NCBI GenBank assembly: GCA_964554185.1
Contig: CAZKNJ010000002.1
Span: 20,272-84,271 of the forward strand
Origin: CAZKNJ01 sp964554185
GTDB lineage: Bacteria; 4484-113
Length of the DNA stretch: 64,000 nt
Reading direction: 5' to 3'
A program made the translations under genes and the position numbers. This document shows positions 6,713-14,673 of the stretch, piece after piece (within the stretch, counting starts at the first letter, position 1; each line of letters begins with the position of its first letter). The notes below the pieces were generated by a model that was given only the letters and a program-made list of their open reading frames with translations, had not been told where the DNA came from and made no database searches.

Positions 6713-7806
6713 TTAGCCTTCCTGGCGGCTTCCGTCACGCCTCCGCTGGCGGTCGCGCATTTCGCCGGACCTCTCAGCCAGCATGCCGCGAAGCTGCTCG
6801 GCGGACTCCTTGTCCGCCAGCATCATGAGTTCGCCGCCTTCACCGCGGCCAACGCGGGTGATGACCACGAAGACTTCCTCGCCACGCTTGAAGTCGCGCA
6901 GCGTAGCCTTCTTTCCGTTATTGAAAATGCGCGCACGCTCGCCGATCTTCACCGTAACCTTGCGCGCCTCGGGGAACTCGCGCACCTTCGGGCCGTCTTT
7001 GCCGGGAAGCACGAATCCCTTGAGCGTCAGTTCCACTTCACCGGGGCCTTTCATGCCTTCAAACACACCGGCCACCACCGGCGGGCGGTCGCCCGTGCGC
7101 TCGCGCATCCGGTCGCCCATCGCGCCGGGGCCCCATTGCTGCCCCTGGCCACCGCGACCCATGCCCTGGCCCATACTCTGACCCATGTTCTGGCCCTGGC
7201 CCCTGCTCTGTCCACGGAACTCGCGCATGCGTTCGCCCATTCCACGGCGCATCGCCGTCGCAACCTCCGCCGTCATCAGCGCGCGGACGGTATACTTGCC
7301 GTCTTCGTAAGCGGTGATTGCCACCACGGCATCGCCCTTGTTGAAATCCTTGAGCGACGAATCGCGGCTCTTGCCGGTTACGAAGCGCGTATCTTCCGTG
7401 AACTCAACACGGACGNNNNNNNNNNNNNNNNNNNNNNNNNNNNNNNNNNNNNNNNNNNNNNNNNNNNNNNNNNNNNNNNNNNNNNNNNNNNNNNNNNNNN
7501 NNNNNNNNNNNNNNNATCGCGGCTCTTGCCGGTTACGAAGCGCGTATCTTCCGTGAACTCAACACGGACGGAATCCGGCGGGTTGTCCATTGGACCCTCG
7601 CGGGGCACGAATACCGCCTCGACTTTGATGCTGGCGGTGTCGCCCGACACCTTCTCCAGCGTGCCCTTCACTATGCGGGCATTCTCCATGCCCTGGCCCG
7701 GCCCCATACCGAGGCCCATCCCCATCCTGCCCTGTCCGGGCTGCGCCATCGCTGCAATCCCCAGCACCAGCAGCAGCCCAACTATTGCGGATATTCTGAA
7801 AATCAT
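6713..7806 (-). CDS. Secreted DUF5666-like protein, split by an artificial gap
   Basis: Starts MIFRISAIVGLLLVLGIAAM with a signal peptide. Two similar beta domains follow: one around GTLEKVSGDTASIKVEAVFV and a second around PGEVELTLKGFVLPG. Each ends in a 'DT.f....l.DF.kGd.V.V' pattern (DTRFVTGKSRDSSLKDFNKG; ARIFNNGKKATLRDFKRGEE), as in DUF5666 proteins. A Met/Gly/Gln-rich linker joins them, and the C-terminus is highly charged. The gene is interrupted by 100 N at 7416-7515, but the 55 bases on either side are identical. Removing 155 bases gives one continuous 312-residue reading frame, so the gene is intact. Function unknown; probably periplasmic. It follows the 593-residue secreted protein in the same orientation. 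Confidence 0.7.
7416..7515. other. 100-N scaffold gap, false (flanks duplicate 55 bases)
   Basis: Bases 7361-7415 are repeated exactly at 7516-7570. The two contigs overlap by 55 bases and should be merged; the gap holds no missing sequence. Merging restores the coding frame of the minus-strand gene around it. Confidence 0.9.
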
Positions 7807-7871
7807 CTGCGACCTCCGGTGTTCGTTGTTTCAGTGGTGGAGACGCAGCTGCCAGGGGTTTGTTCAACCGC

Positions 7872-9653
7872 TCAATCTAAGCTGTGGAAAACAATGTTGG
7901 CCGGAAAGTGCGAGCCGCTCGCCGGTATCGTCATGACCCGCACCGTGCGCTTCTCGTACGGCCCCAGCCGGAAGACCTCCACCTCGTGGGGGTTGCGGGG
8001 GAACACCGACGGCGTGCGCACGATATTCCCGTTGACCGCGAATACTCCCCGCGCCTCGCCCGCGGTGGCGTCAAACAGCAGCGCCACGCGACGGGTCAGC
8101 GGTTCCGAGTTCATTAGCGTCACCGTGTAGTCCAGCACCAGTCCATAGTCCCCAACCAGCGCCCGCCCATCAGTCAGATCCTGCATCAGTCCCTTGCCCA
8201 CGCGCAGGAAAAGCCACGCGCCATCAAGGTCGTAAGTGTCGGATAGCTCCATGGTCGCTGGCGAGTACCGCGGCGGATTGCTGGAGACGTATCGCATCTC
8301 ATCAAGCTCCGGGCTGACGGCATCTTCCGCCACCACGGAGACGCCAACCTCTCCCCTGTCCAGTAAGTGCAGCTCGATCAGCCCGGAAACCGAGTAGTCC
8401 GGCAGCGCCACCGCGCTAAAAAGGTTGGCCTTGGCATGCGGCGCAAGTGTGAGATAGACACCTTCTCCATTGAGGAGCTTTTTCAAGTAAGCTTCAACCG
8501 AATCTACGCCCACCAAGTAGGTTGAAATGTTCGGGCGGGCATTGCCGGCGCGCCAGAGAACCTGCTGCGGGTAACCCGTCAGGTTGGTGAGCGCCACGCG
8601 GAAGCGCAGCTTCTTGCCGCTGCGGTTCTGGTGGTGGTACACCAGCCGCGCACTTTCGTTAGGCAGTACATTGCTGCGGAAGAGCAGACCGGGGCCAAAC
8701 ACCTGCTCCGGAGAATTGGAAAACAGCACGGTCTGCGCGCCGCTGGTGAAAGGCCCACGCACCGCCATCGACACAGGAATAGTCCTCGTGGCCTTGATGC
8801 GCTGGGGCGCTTCGGCTACGACCTTGGCTTCGTAGCTCGCCTGGCCCCAGGCTCTGCCGCCGCCCTTCAGCGTCAGGCCCTCAAACCTGACCGACGCCCC
8901 CGGCCCCACAGCGGAAGCGCCAAGCACCTGCGCCTGCACCGCCTGCTCCAGCTCGCTGTCATGAGGGAAACTGCCGGCGAACTCCAGTGACAAGCTCTCG
9001 GGGAAATACGCCGCGAGTTTGCGCACCTCAAACGGCAGCTTGATCTCGGCAAAAGGGGTGCGCAGTACGATTTCGCCTTCGCCTTCCGCCAGCCCCAGCA
9101 CCGACACTTCGCGCTCCGTCACCACCGCGTCAACCCTCTGAGGGTATGCGTTCAGCGCTTCCACCCCTTCCAGCGACGCGCCAGCCAGCTTCGCCGTGCG
9201 GCGCTCTCCCAGCGGAATGGTCAGCTTGGCCGGATTCGCCGAAAGCAGCGGCTCACGGAAGCCCTGCTTGAACCGTTCTGCAATGGCGGTCGGGATGTTC
9301 TTCTTCTCGGCCTTGGGCAGCAGCAGATCATTCAGCGCAAAGCTGAACTCGCGCTTGTTGGGAAAGGTCAGCACCAACGCGGAGTCCTTAACCTGCACCG
9401 CCGGGATCCCGCTCGTCTCCGGCTTGTTGCGGACGTCGCGGTTCAGCATCTCGGCGATGCGCGTCAGCAGCAAGCGCGTGGAGTTAGTGTCCTTGAAGGT
9501 GCAGACGTCATAGCCGTTGATGCGCAGAAACACGGCGACCGCTGTGTCAACCTTGCCCGGAGCGACCTCAACAATGTAGTTCGCGCGGGAAGGCGTTGCG
9601 CCAAGCAGCAGCACAAGTGCGAGAAGGGCAACGAGAACGGCACCGCGATTCAT
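7872..9653 (-). CDS. Secreted protein of unknown function (593 residues)
   Basis: Not recognised. A signal peptide occupies residues 1-25 (MNRGAVLVALLALVLLLGAT, cleavage near SRA-NY). The first part, up to about residue 140, looks alpha/beta, with AVAVFLRINGYDVC and a single Cys. The remainder is beta-rich, with IPLGERRTAKLAG, an Ig-like region near VEALNAYPQRVDAVVTEREV and a late domain with ALLFDATAGEARGVFAVNG. No lipobox or membrane anchor is visible, so it is probably periplasmic or secreted. The minus-strand -10 box TATAAT lies nine bases before the ATG. The downstream DUF5666-like gene on the same strand may be co-transcribed, since only 65 bases separate them. The DUF4397/DUF11 families were considered without a convincing match. 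Confidence 0.6.
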   Translation of the reverse strand: MNRGAVLVALLALVLLLGATPSRANYIVEVAPGKVDTAVAVFLRINGYDVCTFKDTNSTRLLLTRIAEMLNRDVRNKPETSGIPAVQVKDSALVLTFPNKREFSFALNDLLLPKAEKKNIPTAIAERFKQGFREPLLSANPAKLTIPLGERRTAKLAGASLEGVEALNAYPQRVDAVVTEREVSVLGLAEGEGEIVLRTPFAEIKLPFEVRKLAAYFPESLSLEFAGSFPHDSELEQAVQAQVLGASAVGPGASVRFEGLTLKGGGRAWGQASYEAKVVAEAPQRIKATRTIPVSMAVRGPFTSGAQTVLFSNSPEQVFGPGLLFRSNVLPNESARLVYHHQNRSGKKLRFRVALTNLTGYPQQVLWRAGNARPNISTYLVGVDSVEAYLKKLLNGEGVYLTLAPHAKANLFSAVALPDYSVSGLIELHLLDRGEVGVSVVAEDAVSPELDEMRYVSSNPPRYSPATMELSDTYDLDGAWLFLRVGKGLMQDLTDGRALVGDYGLVLDYTVTLMNSEPLTRRVALLFDATAGEARGVFAVNGNIVRTPSVFPRNPHEVEVFRLGPYEKRTVRVMTIPASGSHFPANIVFHSLD

Positions 9654-9662
9654 CGGGCGGCG

Positions 9663-9668
9663 ATTATA
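9663..9668 (-). promoter_or_regulatory. -10 box for the 593-residue secreted protein gene
   Basis: TATAAT on the minus strand, then CGCCGCCCG and ATG, implying a leader of about two bases. No ribosome-binding site lies between. Confidence 0.45.
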
Positions 9669-9838
9669 GCAGAAAAAAATACCCCCCTTGCGGGGGGATT
9701 AGGGGGAATTATAGCCAGACAGCTCGACTGGTTGTAAAAGTACGGCTGTCAGTATGTTTGACCCGCCATCGGCGGAAAAGTTCCATCCGCGCGGAAAAAG
9801 CCGGGAATTTCCCCCGAGCCCCACAAGCCCGGGGATGG

Positions 9839-9844
9839 TATCCT
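9839..9844 (+). promoter_or_regulatory. -10 box for mutS2, leaderless type
   Basis: TATCCT followed by seven bases and the mutS2 ATG at 9852. It matches the recurring arrangement in this window, although the hexamer is weaker than most. Confidence 0.35.
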
Positions 9845-9851
9845 TTATCTT

Positions 9852-12302
9852 ATGTTGCTCGCCGGTTGCGAAGATCTGGAATTTGCGCGGGTACTGGCAC
9901 AGGCCGCCGGCCACTGCCAGTCCCCCGCCGGCCGCAGCCGTCTGGCGTCCGCTACTCCGCAGTCGTCGCCGGAACAGGTGAACGCGCTGCTGGAAGAAAC
10001 CGGTGAAGGAGCATCGCTGCTGCGCGTGATTGCCGAAAGCTCCGAGCCCACGAGCCTAAGCTCGCTGCCGGAGAGCCTGAGCTTCCTCGGCGCCTTCGCC
10101 GAAGGGCTCATGCCCGAGAAGGAGGATCTGAAGGCGCTGGGCGATTTCTTGCGAACAGATGTCGCGGTGCGCAAGCTGGCCGAGCGTGTGCCCTCCAGCC
10201 GCTTTCCCCGCATCACAGCGCTGCTCAGCGGATTGGCGGACTTGAGCGGCCTTGCGCGCGGCTTTGTTCGGAAGTTCACCGAGGAAGGCGAAGTGCGCGA
10301 CAACGCCTCCACCGAACTCAAGAGCATCCGGCGCGAACTCGCCAAGCTGCAGACTTCGGTGGAAGACCGTATCCGCGGTCTGATTCGCCACCGCCTGCCG
10401 GCGGTCGCCGAGGAAGCGCACCTGTCCATCCGCAACAACCGCCTAACAGTGAACCTGCCCGCAGCTTACATCTCGCAGATGAAAGGGCTGGTGGTGGACT
10501 ACAGCTCCACACGCGCCAGCGTGTACGTGGAGCCGGACGAAGTGGTGCCGATGAACAACGAGCGCCAGAAGCTCTTCCTGGAGGAGGAAGCGGAGATCAG
10601 GCGCATCATTCTGGAGTACGCCCGCGAAGTCCTTGCTCAGCGCCCGGCGATTCTCGGCAACTACGAAGTGATGGCCGCCTTGGACGTAATCCTCGGCCGG
10701 GCGCGCTACAGCGTCGCCATCGGCGGGGTGCGGCCCGCCCTTACTGCGGATGGTAGCCTGCGGCTGGTTGACGCCCGCCACCCGTTGATGCTGAACAACT
10801 TCATACCGGAGAGCTTCGGGCTCAGCGCTGAGCGCATAGCGGTTATCAGCGGCGTAAACGCCGGTGGCAAGAGCGTTCTGCTCAAGATGATAGGTCTGTT
10901 GGTGCTGATGGCGGCGGTGGGGCTGTACATCCCGGCGGAGGACGACACCGAGATCGGTGTCTTTGACGCCCTGCACGTCAACATCGGCGATGAGCAAAGC
11001 GTCCTCAACAACTTGTCCACGTTCACTGCACATGTCGGCTTCCTGCGCGAGATGCTGGCGGACCTGGCTGCCAGGCCGGCTGGCGAGACCCGCACGCTTG
11101 TTCTGATAGACGAGCTGGGAACCGGCACCGATCCCAATGAAGGCGCGGCTCTGGGCTACGCCCTGCTGGAGCGGCTGCGCGAACTTCCGGCGCGGGTCGT
11201 GGTCACCACCCACTACGATCTCATCAAGACCATCGGCGAGAAGTACCCGGAGTGCAAGAACGTCAGCATGGCCTTTGACGAGACCGGCCTGCGCCCGACC
11301 TACCGCGTGCTGGACGGCATCCCCGGCAAGAGCTTCGCCTTTGACATCGCGGCAGGCCAGGGGCTGGACCGCGGCATCCTGCTCCGGGCACGCGAGATGA
11401 CCGAGAAGCGCGAGGAGCAATTCGCCGAGGTGGTGCGCAGCCTGCGGAACAAGCAAGACAGCTTGGACGCGGAGCTGCGGCAGGCGGCAAGCGAAAGAGT
11501 GCAGCTGGAAGGCAAGCTGCGCGAGGCCGAGGCTGAGCGGCAGTCGCTGCGTGAGCGCGAAGCCGAGCTCAAGCGCCGCATCGCCGAGCTTAAGCGCGAG
11601 TTTGAACTGCGGCTGGACGAGTTTATGGCTGGCGCCAAGCGCAGGTTGCGCGACAAGCTCAAGACCGGCCGTGGACGCAGTGGGCTGGAAGTCTCTTCGG
11701 AGTACTCCGCCGAGGTGCAGGTGAAAAAGGAAAGCGCGCTGGCCGACCTGGAACGCCGGCTTGGCCTACAGCCGCTTGAGCGCGCGGCTCCGTCCTTGCT
11801 GCGTGTCGGCCAGATACTGGATCTCAAGGCCCTGGGGCTCACCGGCGAAGTCGCCGCGGTTGACGAGGAGCGCCGGCGCGTGGAGCTGGTGGTGAAGGGC
11901 AAGAAGATGATTCTTGACTGGGACAAGGTGGACGAGCTGCTCCAGCCTCAACTCGCCCCGTCGGGCGCGAAGCACCTGCGGATGTCCCGTGCCGAGCGCA
12001 TGCGGCTGCAAGCGCTGGGTGCCGAGCTGGACGCGGAAAACACCGGCGAGCTGTTCAACACCGCCCAGCAGCTTGACCTGCACGGCCACACCAAAGATGA
12101 GGCGCTGCCCAAACTGGAGAAGTTCATCTCCGACGCGCTGCTGAACAACTTCGAGTCGGTGATGATTATGCACGGCATCGGCACCGGCGCCCTGCGCAGC
12201 TTCATCCTTGAGTGGCTGAGCAAGTGCAAAGAGGTCGCCAGCTTCCGCGAAGCCCTGCCCGCCGAGGGCGGCAAGGGCATCACGATAGCGGTGCTGAAGT
12301 AG
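9852..12302 (+). CDS. mutS2: Endonuclease MutS2
   Basis: MutS2 lacks the mismatch-recognition domain of MutS and acts on branched recombination intermediates and, in Bacillus, on collided ribosomes. The 816-residue length is normal. The N-terminal core and clamp region is followed by the ATPase domain with Walker A GVNAGGKSVLLKMIG (canonical GPNTGGKT), Walker B TLVLIDELGTGTDP and the Ser-loop VVVTTHYDLIKT. A long Glu/Arg-rich coiled coil (about 515-600) precedes the KOW-like segment, and the C-terminal Smr nuclease domain has LDLHGHTKDEAL and MIMHGIGTGALR. The start at ATG 9852 gives MLLAGCEDLEFARVLAQAAG, matching the family's N-terminal helix. Monocistronic as far as can be seen. Confidence 0.95.
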   Translation: MLLAGCEDLEFARVLAQAAGHCQSPAGRSRLASATPQSSPEQVNALLEETGEGASLLRVIAESSEPTSLSSLPESLSFLGAFAEGLMPEKEDLKALGDFLRTDVAVRKLAERVPSSRFPRITALLSGLADLSGLARGFVRKFTEEGEVRDNASTELKSIRRELAKLQTSVEDRIRGLIRHRLPAVAEEAHLSIRNNRLTVNLPAAYISQMKGLVVDYSSTRASVYVEPDEVVPMNNERQKLFLEEEAEIRRIILEYAREVLAQRPAILGNYEVMAALDVILGRARYSVAIGGVRPALTADGSLRLVDARHPLMLNNFIPESFGLSAERIAVISGVNAGGKSVLLKMIGLLVLMAAVGLYIPAEDDTEIGVFDALHVNIGDEQSVLNNLSTFTAHVGFLREMLADLAARPAGETRTLVLIDELGTGTDPNEGAALGYALLERLRELPARVVVTTHYDLIKTIGEKYPECKNVSMAFDETGLRPTYRVLDGIPGKSFAFDIAAGQGLDRGILLRAREMTEKREEQFAEVVRSLRNKQDSLDAELRQAASERVQLEGKLREAEAERQSLREREAELKRRIAELKREFELRLDEFMAGAKRRLRDKLKTGRGRSGLEVSSEYSAEVQVKKESALADLERRLGLQPLERAAPSLLRVGQILDLKALGLTGEVAAVDEERRRVELVVKGKKMILDWDKVDELLQPQLAPSGAKHLRMSRAERMRLQALGAELDAENTGELFNTAQQLDLHGHTKDEALPKLEKFISDALLNNFESVMIMHGIGTGALRSFILEWLSKCKEVASFREALPAEGGKGITIAVLK

Positions 12303-12348
12303 ATCATGCACCCAATTCGCAGCGTTCTGCGCAGATTGCGCTAGCCTG

Positions 12349-12396
12349 TGGTATCACAATATGATACCATAATGTGGTATCATAAAGTGGTATCAC
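12349..12396. promoter_or_regulatory. Operator array of the toxin-antitoxin pair
   Basis: Four copies of TGGTATCA(C/T) at 12349-12357, 12361-12370 (inverted), 12375-12383 and 12388-12396, with centres about 13 bases apart. They end 14 bases before the antitoxin ATG. Regularly spaced half-sites are typical of operators bound cooperatively by ribbon-helix-helix antitoxins. Confidence 0.7.
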
Positions 12397-12410
12397 TACG
12401 AGGTGAGAAT

Positions 12411-12668
12411 ATGGCGCCATTACAACAAAGAGTATGTTTGACCGCCCGCCTGCCGGCCGATCTGGTGGAGAAAGCCCGGGAGCTGGCGGACACCCGCAGC
12501 ACTTCACTCAACCAGCTTATCCAGGAAGCCCTGCGCAAGGAGATTGCCGCCTATCGCCTGGAGCTGGCGCGCGAAGGCTATGAGTATTATGCGAAGGAAG
12601 ATGCGGCCGAGGCGGAAGAGGGCATGGACGACTGGATTGAGATCGTGGAGAGCGACGGTGGCTATTGA
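12411..12668 (+). CDS. Ribbon-helix-helix antitoxin of a MazF-type pair
   Basis: An 85-residue protein. The first half, QRVCLTARLPADLVEKAREL followed by LADTRSTSLNQLIQEALRKE, fits a ribbon-helix-helix DNA-binding fold. The second half is acidic (EDAAEAEEGMDDWIEIVESD), as expected for an antitoxin tail that wraps the toxin. The ATG at 12411 has GAGGTG eight bases upstream; an in-frame GTG at 12348 would run through the operator and was not used. It probably represses its own operon through the four TGGTATCA sites, and it overlaps the toxin gene by 11 bases. Confidence 0.8.
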   Translation: MAPLQQRVCLTARLPADLVEKARELADTRSTSLNQLIQEALRKEIAAYRLELAREGYEYYAKEDAAEAEEGMDDWIEIVESDGGY

Positions 12669-13014
12669 TCTGGCGCGGCTGAGACTGGGCTCGGTCGTTC
12701 TCGCCGACTTGGGCTACACTCGTGGGCGAGAGATCGGTAAGCGCCGTCCTTGCGTGGTTCACCAGCGCGTAACTCTTCACACAAGCACAGTGACGATAGT
12801 ACCTCTCACCTCGGCGCGTCCTCTGAATGGCTACCCCTATTTGGCTTTTCTGCCCGAAGGAACGGCGGGGCTGCCCCGAGATTCATGGGCGAAATGCAAT
12901 CAGGTCAGAACGGTCTCGGTTGGGCGGCTGCTGCGGCATCTCGGCGACCTGACGTCTGACGAACTCCGGCCGGTTACCGATGCGCTGCTGTTTCACCTTA
13001 GCGTGCTTGACTAG
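12658..13014 (+). CDS. MazF/PemK-type endoribonuclease toxin
   Basis: A 118-residue toxin predicted to cleave mRNA or tRNA. Family features are LRLGSVVLADL at the first strand, KRRPCVVHQR (the RP.vV element), VTIVPLTSARP, and the signature NQVRTVSVGRLLRHLGDLT, equivalent to Q-(I/V)-R-T-(I/V)-x-x-x-R-L in MazF. The start is GTG 12658, with GGAG seven bases upstream inside the antitoxin gene; the overlap implies translational coupling. The stop directly abuts the convergent pyrE stop. The antitoxin upstream and the operator array support a functional type II module. Confidence 0.85.
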   Translation: MAIDLARLRLGSVVLADLGYTRGREIGKRRPCVVHQRVTLHTSTVTIVPLTSARPLNGYPYLAFLPEGTAGLPRDSWAKCNQVRTVSVGRLLRHLGDLTSDELRPVTDALLFHLSVLD

Positions 13015-13545
13015 CTAAAACCCCAAGTCTTCACGCGTGAACAGCGCATTGAAGGGCAAGCCGGCCTCGGCGAAGGCCTCACGGCCGCCCTGGTTGCGGT
13101 CCAGCACCGCGATAACGCCGACAATCTGCAGGCCCATCTCTGCGCGCAACTGCTTGATCATCTCCACCGCCTGGCCGCCGGTGGTCACCACATCCTCCAC
13201 CATCAGAATGCGGTCGGTGGGCTCGTACATTCCCTCAACAACCTTGGCGGTGCCGTGCCCTTTCGCGGCCTTGCGCACGAACACGCAGGGGATATCGGTC
13301 TCCAGCGACAGCGCCGTGGTCACCGGGATGCCCCCCAGCTCCACGCCCGCCAGCCGTGTCGTGTCGTCCGGCACCATCCGCGCCATGTGGTGCGCCACAC
13401 TGCGGAGAATGGACGGGATGCCCTCAAAGAGGTACTTATCCAGGTAATATTTGCTGCGCTGGCCGCTACGGAGCAAGAAGTCGCCCTCCAGCAGCGCCAC
13501 GTCCTTGATTTTCGCGATGAGGTCGGCTCTCTTGTAGTATTTCAT
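13015..13545 (-). CDS. pyrE: Orotate phosphoribosyltransferase
   Basis: PyrE converts orotate and PRPP to orotidine 5'-monophosphate in pyrimidine synthesis. The 176-residue protein has the PRPP-binding motif RILMVEDVVTTGGQAVEM and the upstream catalytic loop region VRKAAKGHGTAKVVEG, with FLLRSGQRSKYYLDKY near the N-terminus (orotate contact). ATG 13545 (MKYYKRADLIAKIKDV) was chosen over an upstream extension that would include the promoter: TATAAT lies 12 bases before it. It converges on the MazF gene with no gap. Confidence 0.93.
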   Translation of the reverse strand: MKYYKRADLIAKIKDVALLEGDFLLRSGQRSKYYLDKYLFEGIPSILRSVAHHMARMVPDDTTRLAGVELGGIPVTTALSLETDIPCVFVRKAAKGHGTAKVVEGMYEPTDRILMVEDVVTTGGQAVEMIKQLRAEMGLQIVGVIAVLDRNQGGREAFAEAGLPFNALFTREDLGF

Positions 13546-13557
13546 TTGCCCGCGGCG

Positions 13558-13563
13558 ATTATA
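13558..13563 (-). promoter_or_regulatory. -10 box for pyrE
   Basis: TATAAT on the minus strand, 12 bases before the pyrE ATG, giving a leader of only about five bases. It is divergent from the amrS promoter 20 bases away. Confidence 0.5.
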
Positions 13564-13583
13564 ACAGAATCCGCGCCCCCTGT

Positions 13584-13589
13584 TACAAT
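13584..13589 (+). promoter_or_regulatory. -10 box for amrS
   Basis: TACAAT 11 bases before the amrS ATG, back to back with the pyrE promoter. Confidence 0.4.
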
Positions 13590-13600
13590 GGGAATCCACG

Positions 13601-14656
13601 ATGCTCAGCGCATGGCTACAGCAAGCCGCTTCGCCGGCCCGTTACTGGGAGCCCATGGAGCCGCACGGGAACGCGGCGCGCGTGCGCTGCCAACTATGCC
13701 CGCGCGCCTGCATCATTGAGGAAGAAGGCTTCGGCTACTGCGGCGTACGCGGCGTGCTGGACGGCGGGCTGAAAACCTTCATCTACGGCCGCCCCAGCTC
13801 CATCGCGGTTGACCCCATCGAGAAGAAACCGCTGTACCACTTCCATCCCGGCAGTCTGGTGCTTTCGCTTGGCACCGTGGGATGCAACTTCCGCTGCAAG
13901 CATTGCCAGAACTGGAGCATCTCCATGGTGGACGCGGCGGACGCCGGCGGCATCCTCTCACAGCGGCCCATCCAGCCGGAAGAGCTGGTAGAAATGTGCC
14001 GGCGCGAGGGGGCCGAGGGCATCTCCTTCACCTACAACGAGCCGACCATCTGGATTGAGTACGTGCTGGATACTTTCCGGCGGTTCAAGAAGGAAACAAG
14101 CTTCTACACCTCGCTCGTGACCAATGGTTTCATCAGCCCCGAGCCGCTGGCGGACCTGCTGGCGGTAACCGATGCATACCGCGTTGACCTCAAGACGATA
14201 GACCCGGGCAATCTGAAGAAGTTCGCCGACTACAACCAGCCGGAGAAGGTGCTTGAGTCCATTGCCGCGGCGGCGCAGCGCGGCGTGCACCTGGAGATAG
14301 TGACGAATGTCGTTACCGGCTGGAACGACCGCGCAGAAGAGCTGGCGGAGATGGCCAAGCGCTTGAAGGAAATCGCCCCGCTGGATACGCCCTGGCACTT
14401 CACCCGCTACTTCCCCCAGCAGGGCTACTCCGCCCCGCCCACGCCGATGGCGAAGCTGGAGCTGGCGGTGCGGCTGGCGCGAGAGCAAGGATTCAGGTTC
14501 GTGTACCTGGGGAACGTGCGCGAAGAGAACTCCGATACAATCTGCCCCGAGTGCGGACGCAAGCTAATTGAGCGCAGGGGCTACAGCGCGCGCGCATTGG
14601 TGTCCAAGCCGGTGTGCCCTGATTGCGGGGCCAGGCTGCCTTCTATCGTCCTCTAG
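13601..14656 (+). CDS. amrS: AmmeMemoRadiSam-system radical SAM protein AmrS
   Basis: A 351-residue radical SAM enzyme of the family associated with AMMECR1 and Memo proteins; the reaction is not established in general. The N-terminal part has a Cys pair (CQLCPRACIIEEEGFGYCGV). The SAM-binding cluster motif is CNFRCKHCQNWSIS, in the CxxxCxxC form. The next conserved elements are ISFTYNEPTIWIEY and YRVDLKTIDPGNLKKFADYN. A C-terminal zinc-ribbon-like tail has CPECGRKLIE and CPDCGARL. No AMMECR1 or Memo gene is in the window. The start codon lies 11 bases after TACAAT, without a ribosome-binding site. Confidence 0.9.
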   Translation: MLSAWLQQAASPARYWEPMEPHGNAARVRCQLCPRACIIEEEGFGYCGVRGVLDGGLKTFIYGRPSSIAVDPIEKKPLYHFHPGSLVLSLGTVGCNFRCKHCQNWSISMVDAADAGGILSQRPIQPEELVEMCRREGAEGISFTYNEPTIWIEYVLDTFRRFKKETSFYTSLVTNGFISPEPLADLLAVTDAYRVDLKTIDPGNLKKFADYNQPEKVLESIAAAAQRGVHLEIVTNVVTGWNDRAEELAEMAKRLKEIAPLDTPWHFTRYFPQQGYSAPPTPMAKLELAVRLAREQGFRFVYLGNVREENSDTICPECGRKLIERRGYSARALVSKPVCPDCGARLPSIVL

Positions 14657-14673
14657 CGGCGGGGCAAGGCGCG

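Noticed and set aside
12348..12410. N-terminal extension of the antitoxin from GTG 12348
   Set aside because: It would be translated from inside the operator repeats, and the ATG at 12411 has a good ribosome-binding site.
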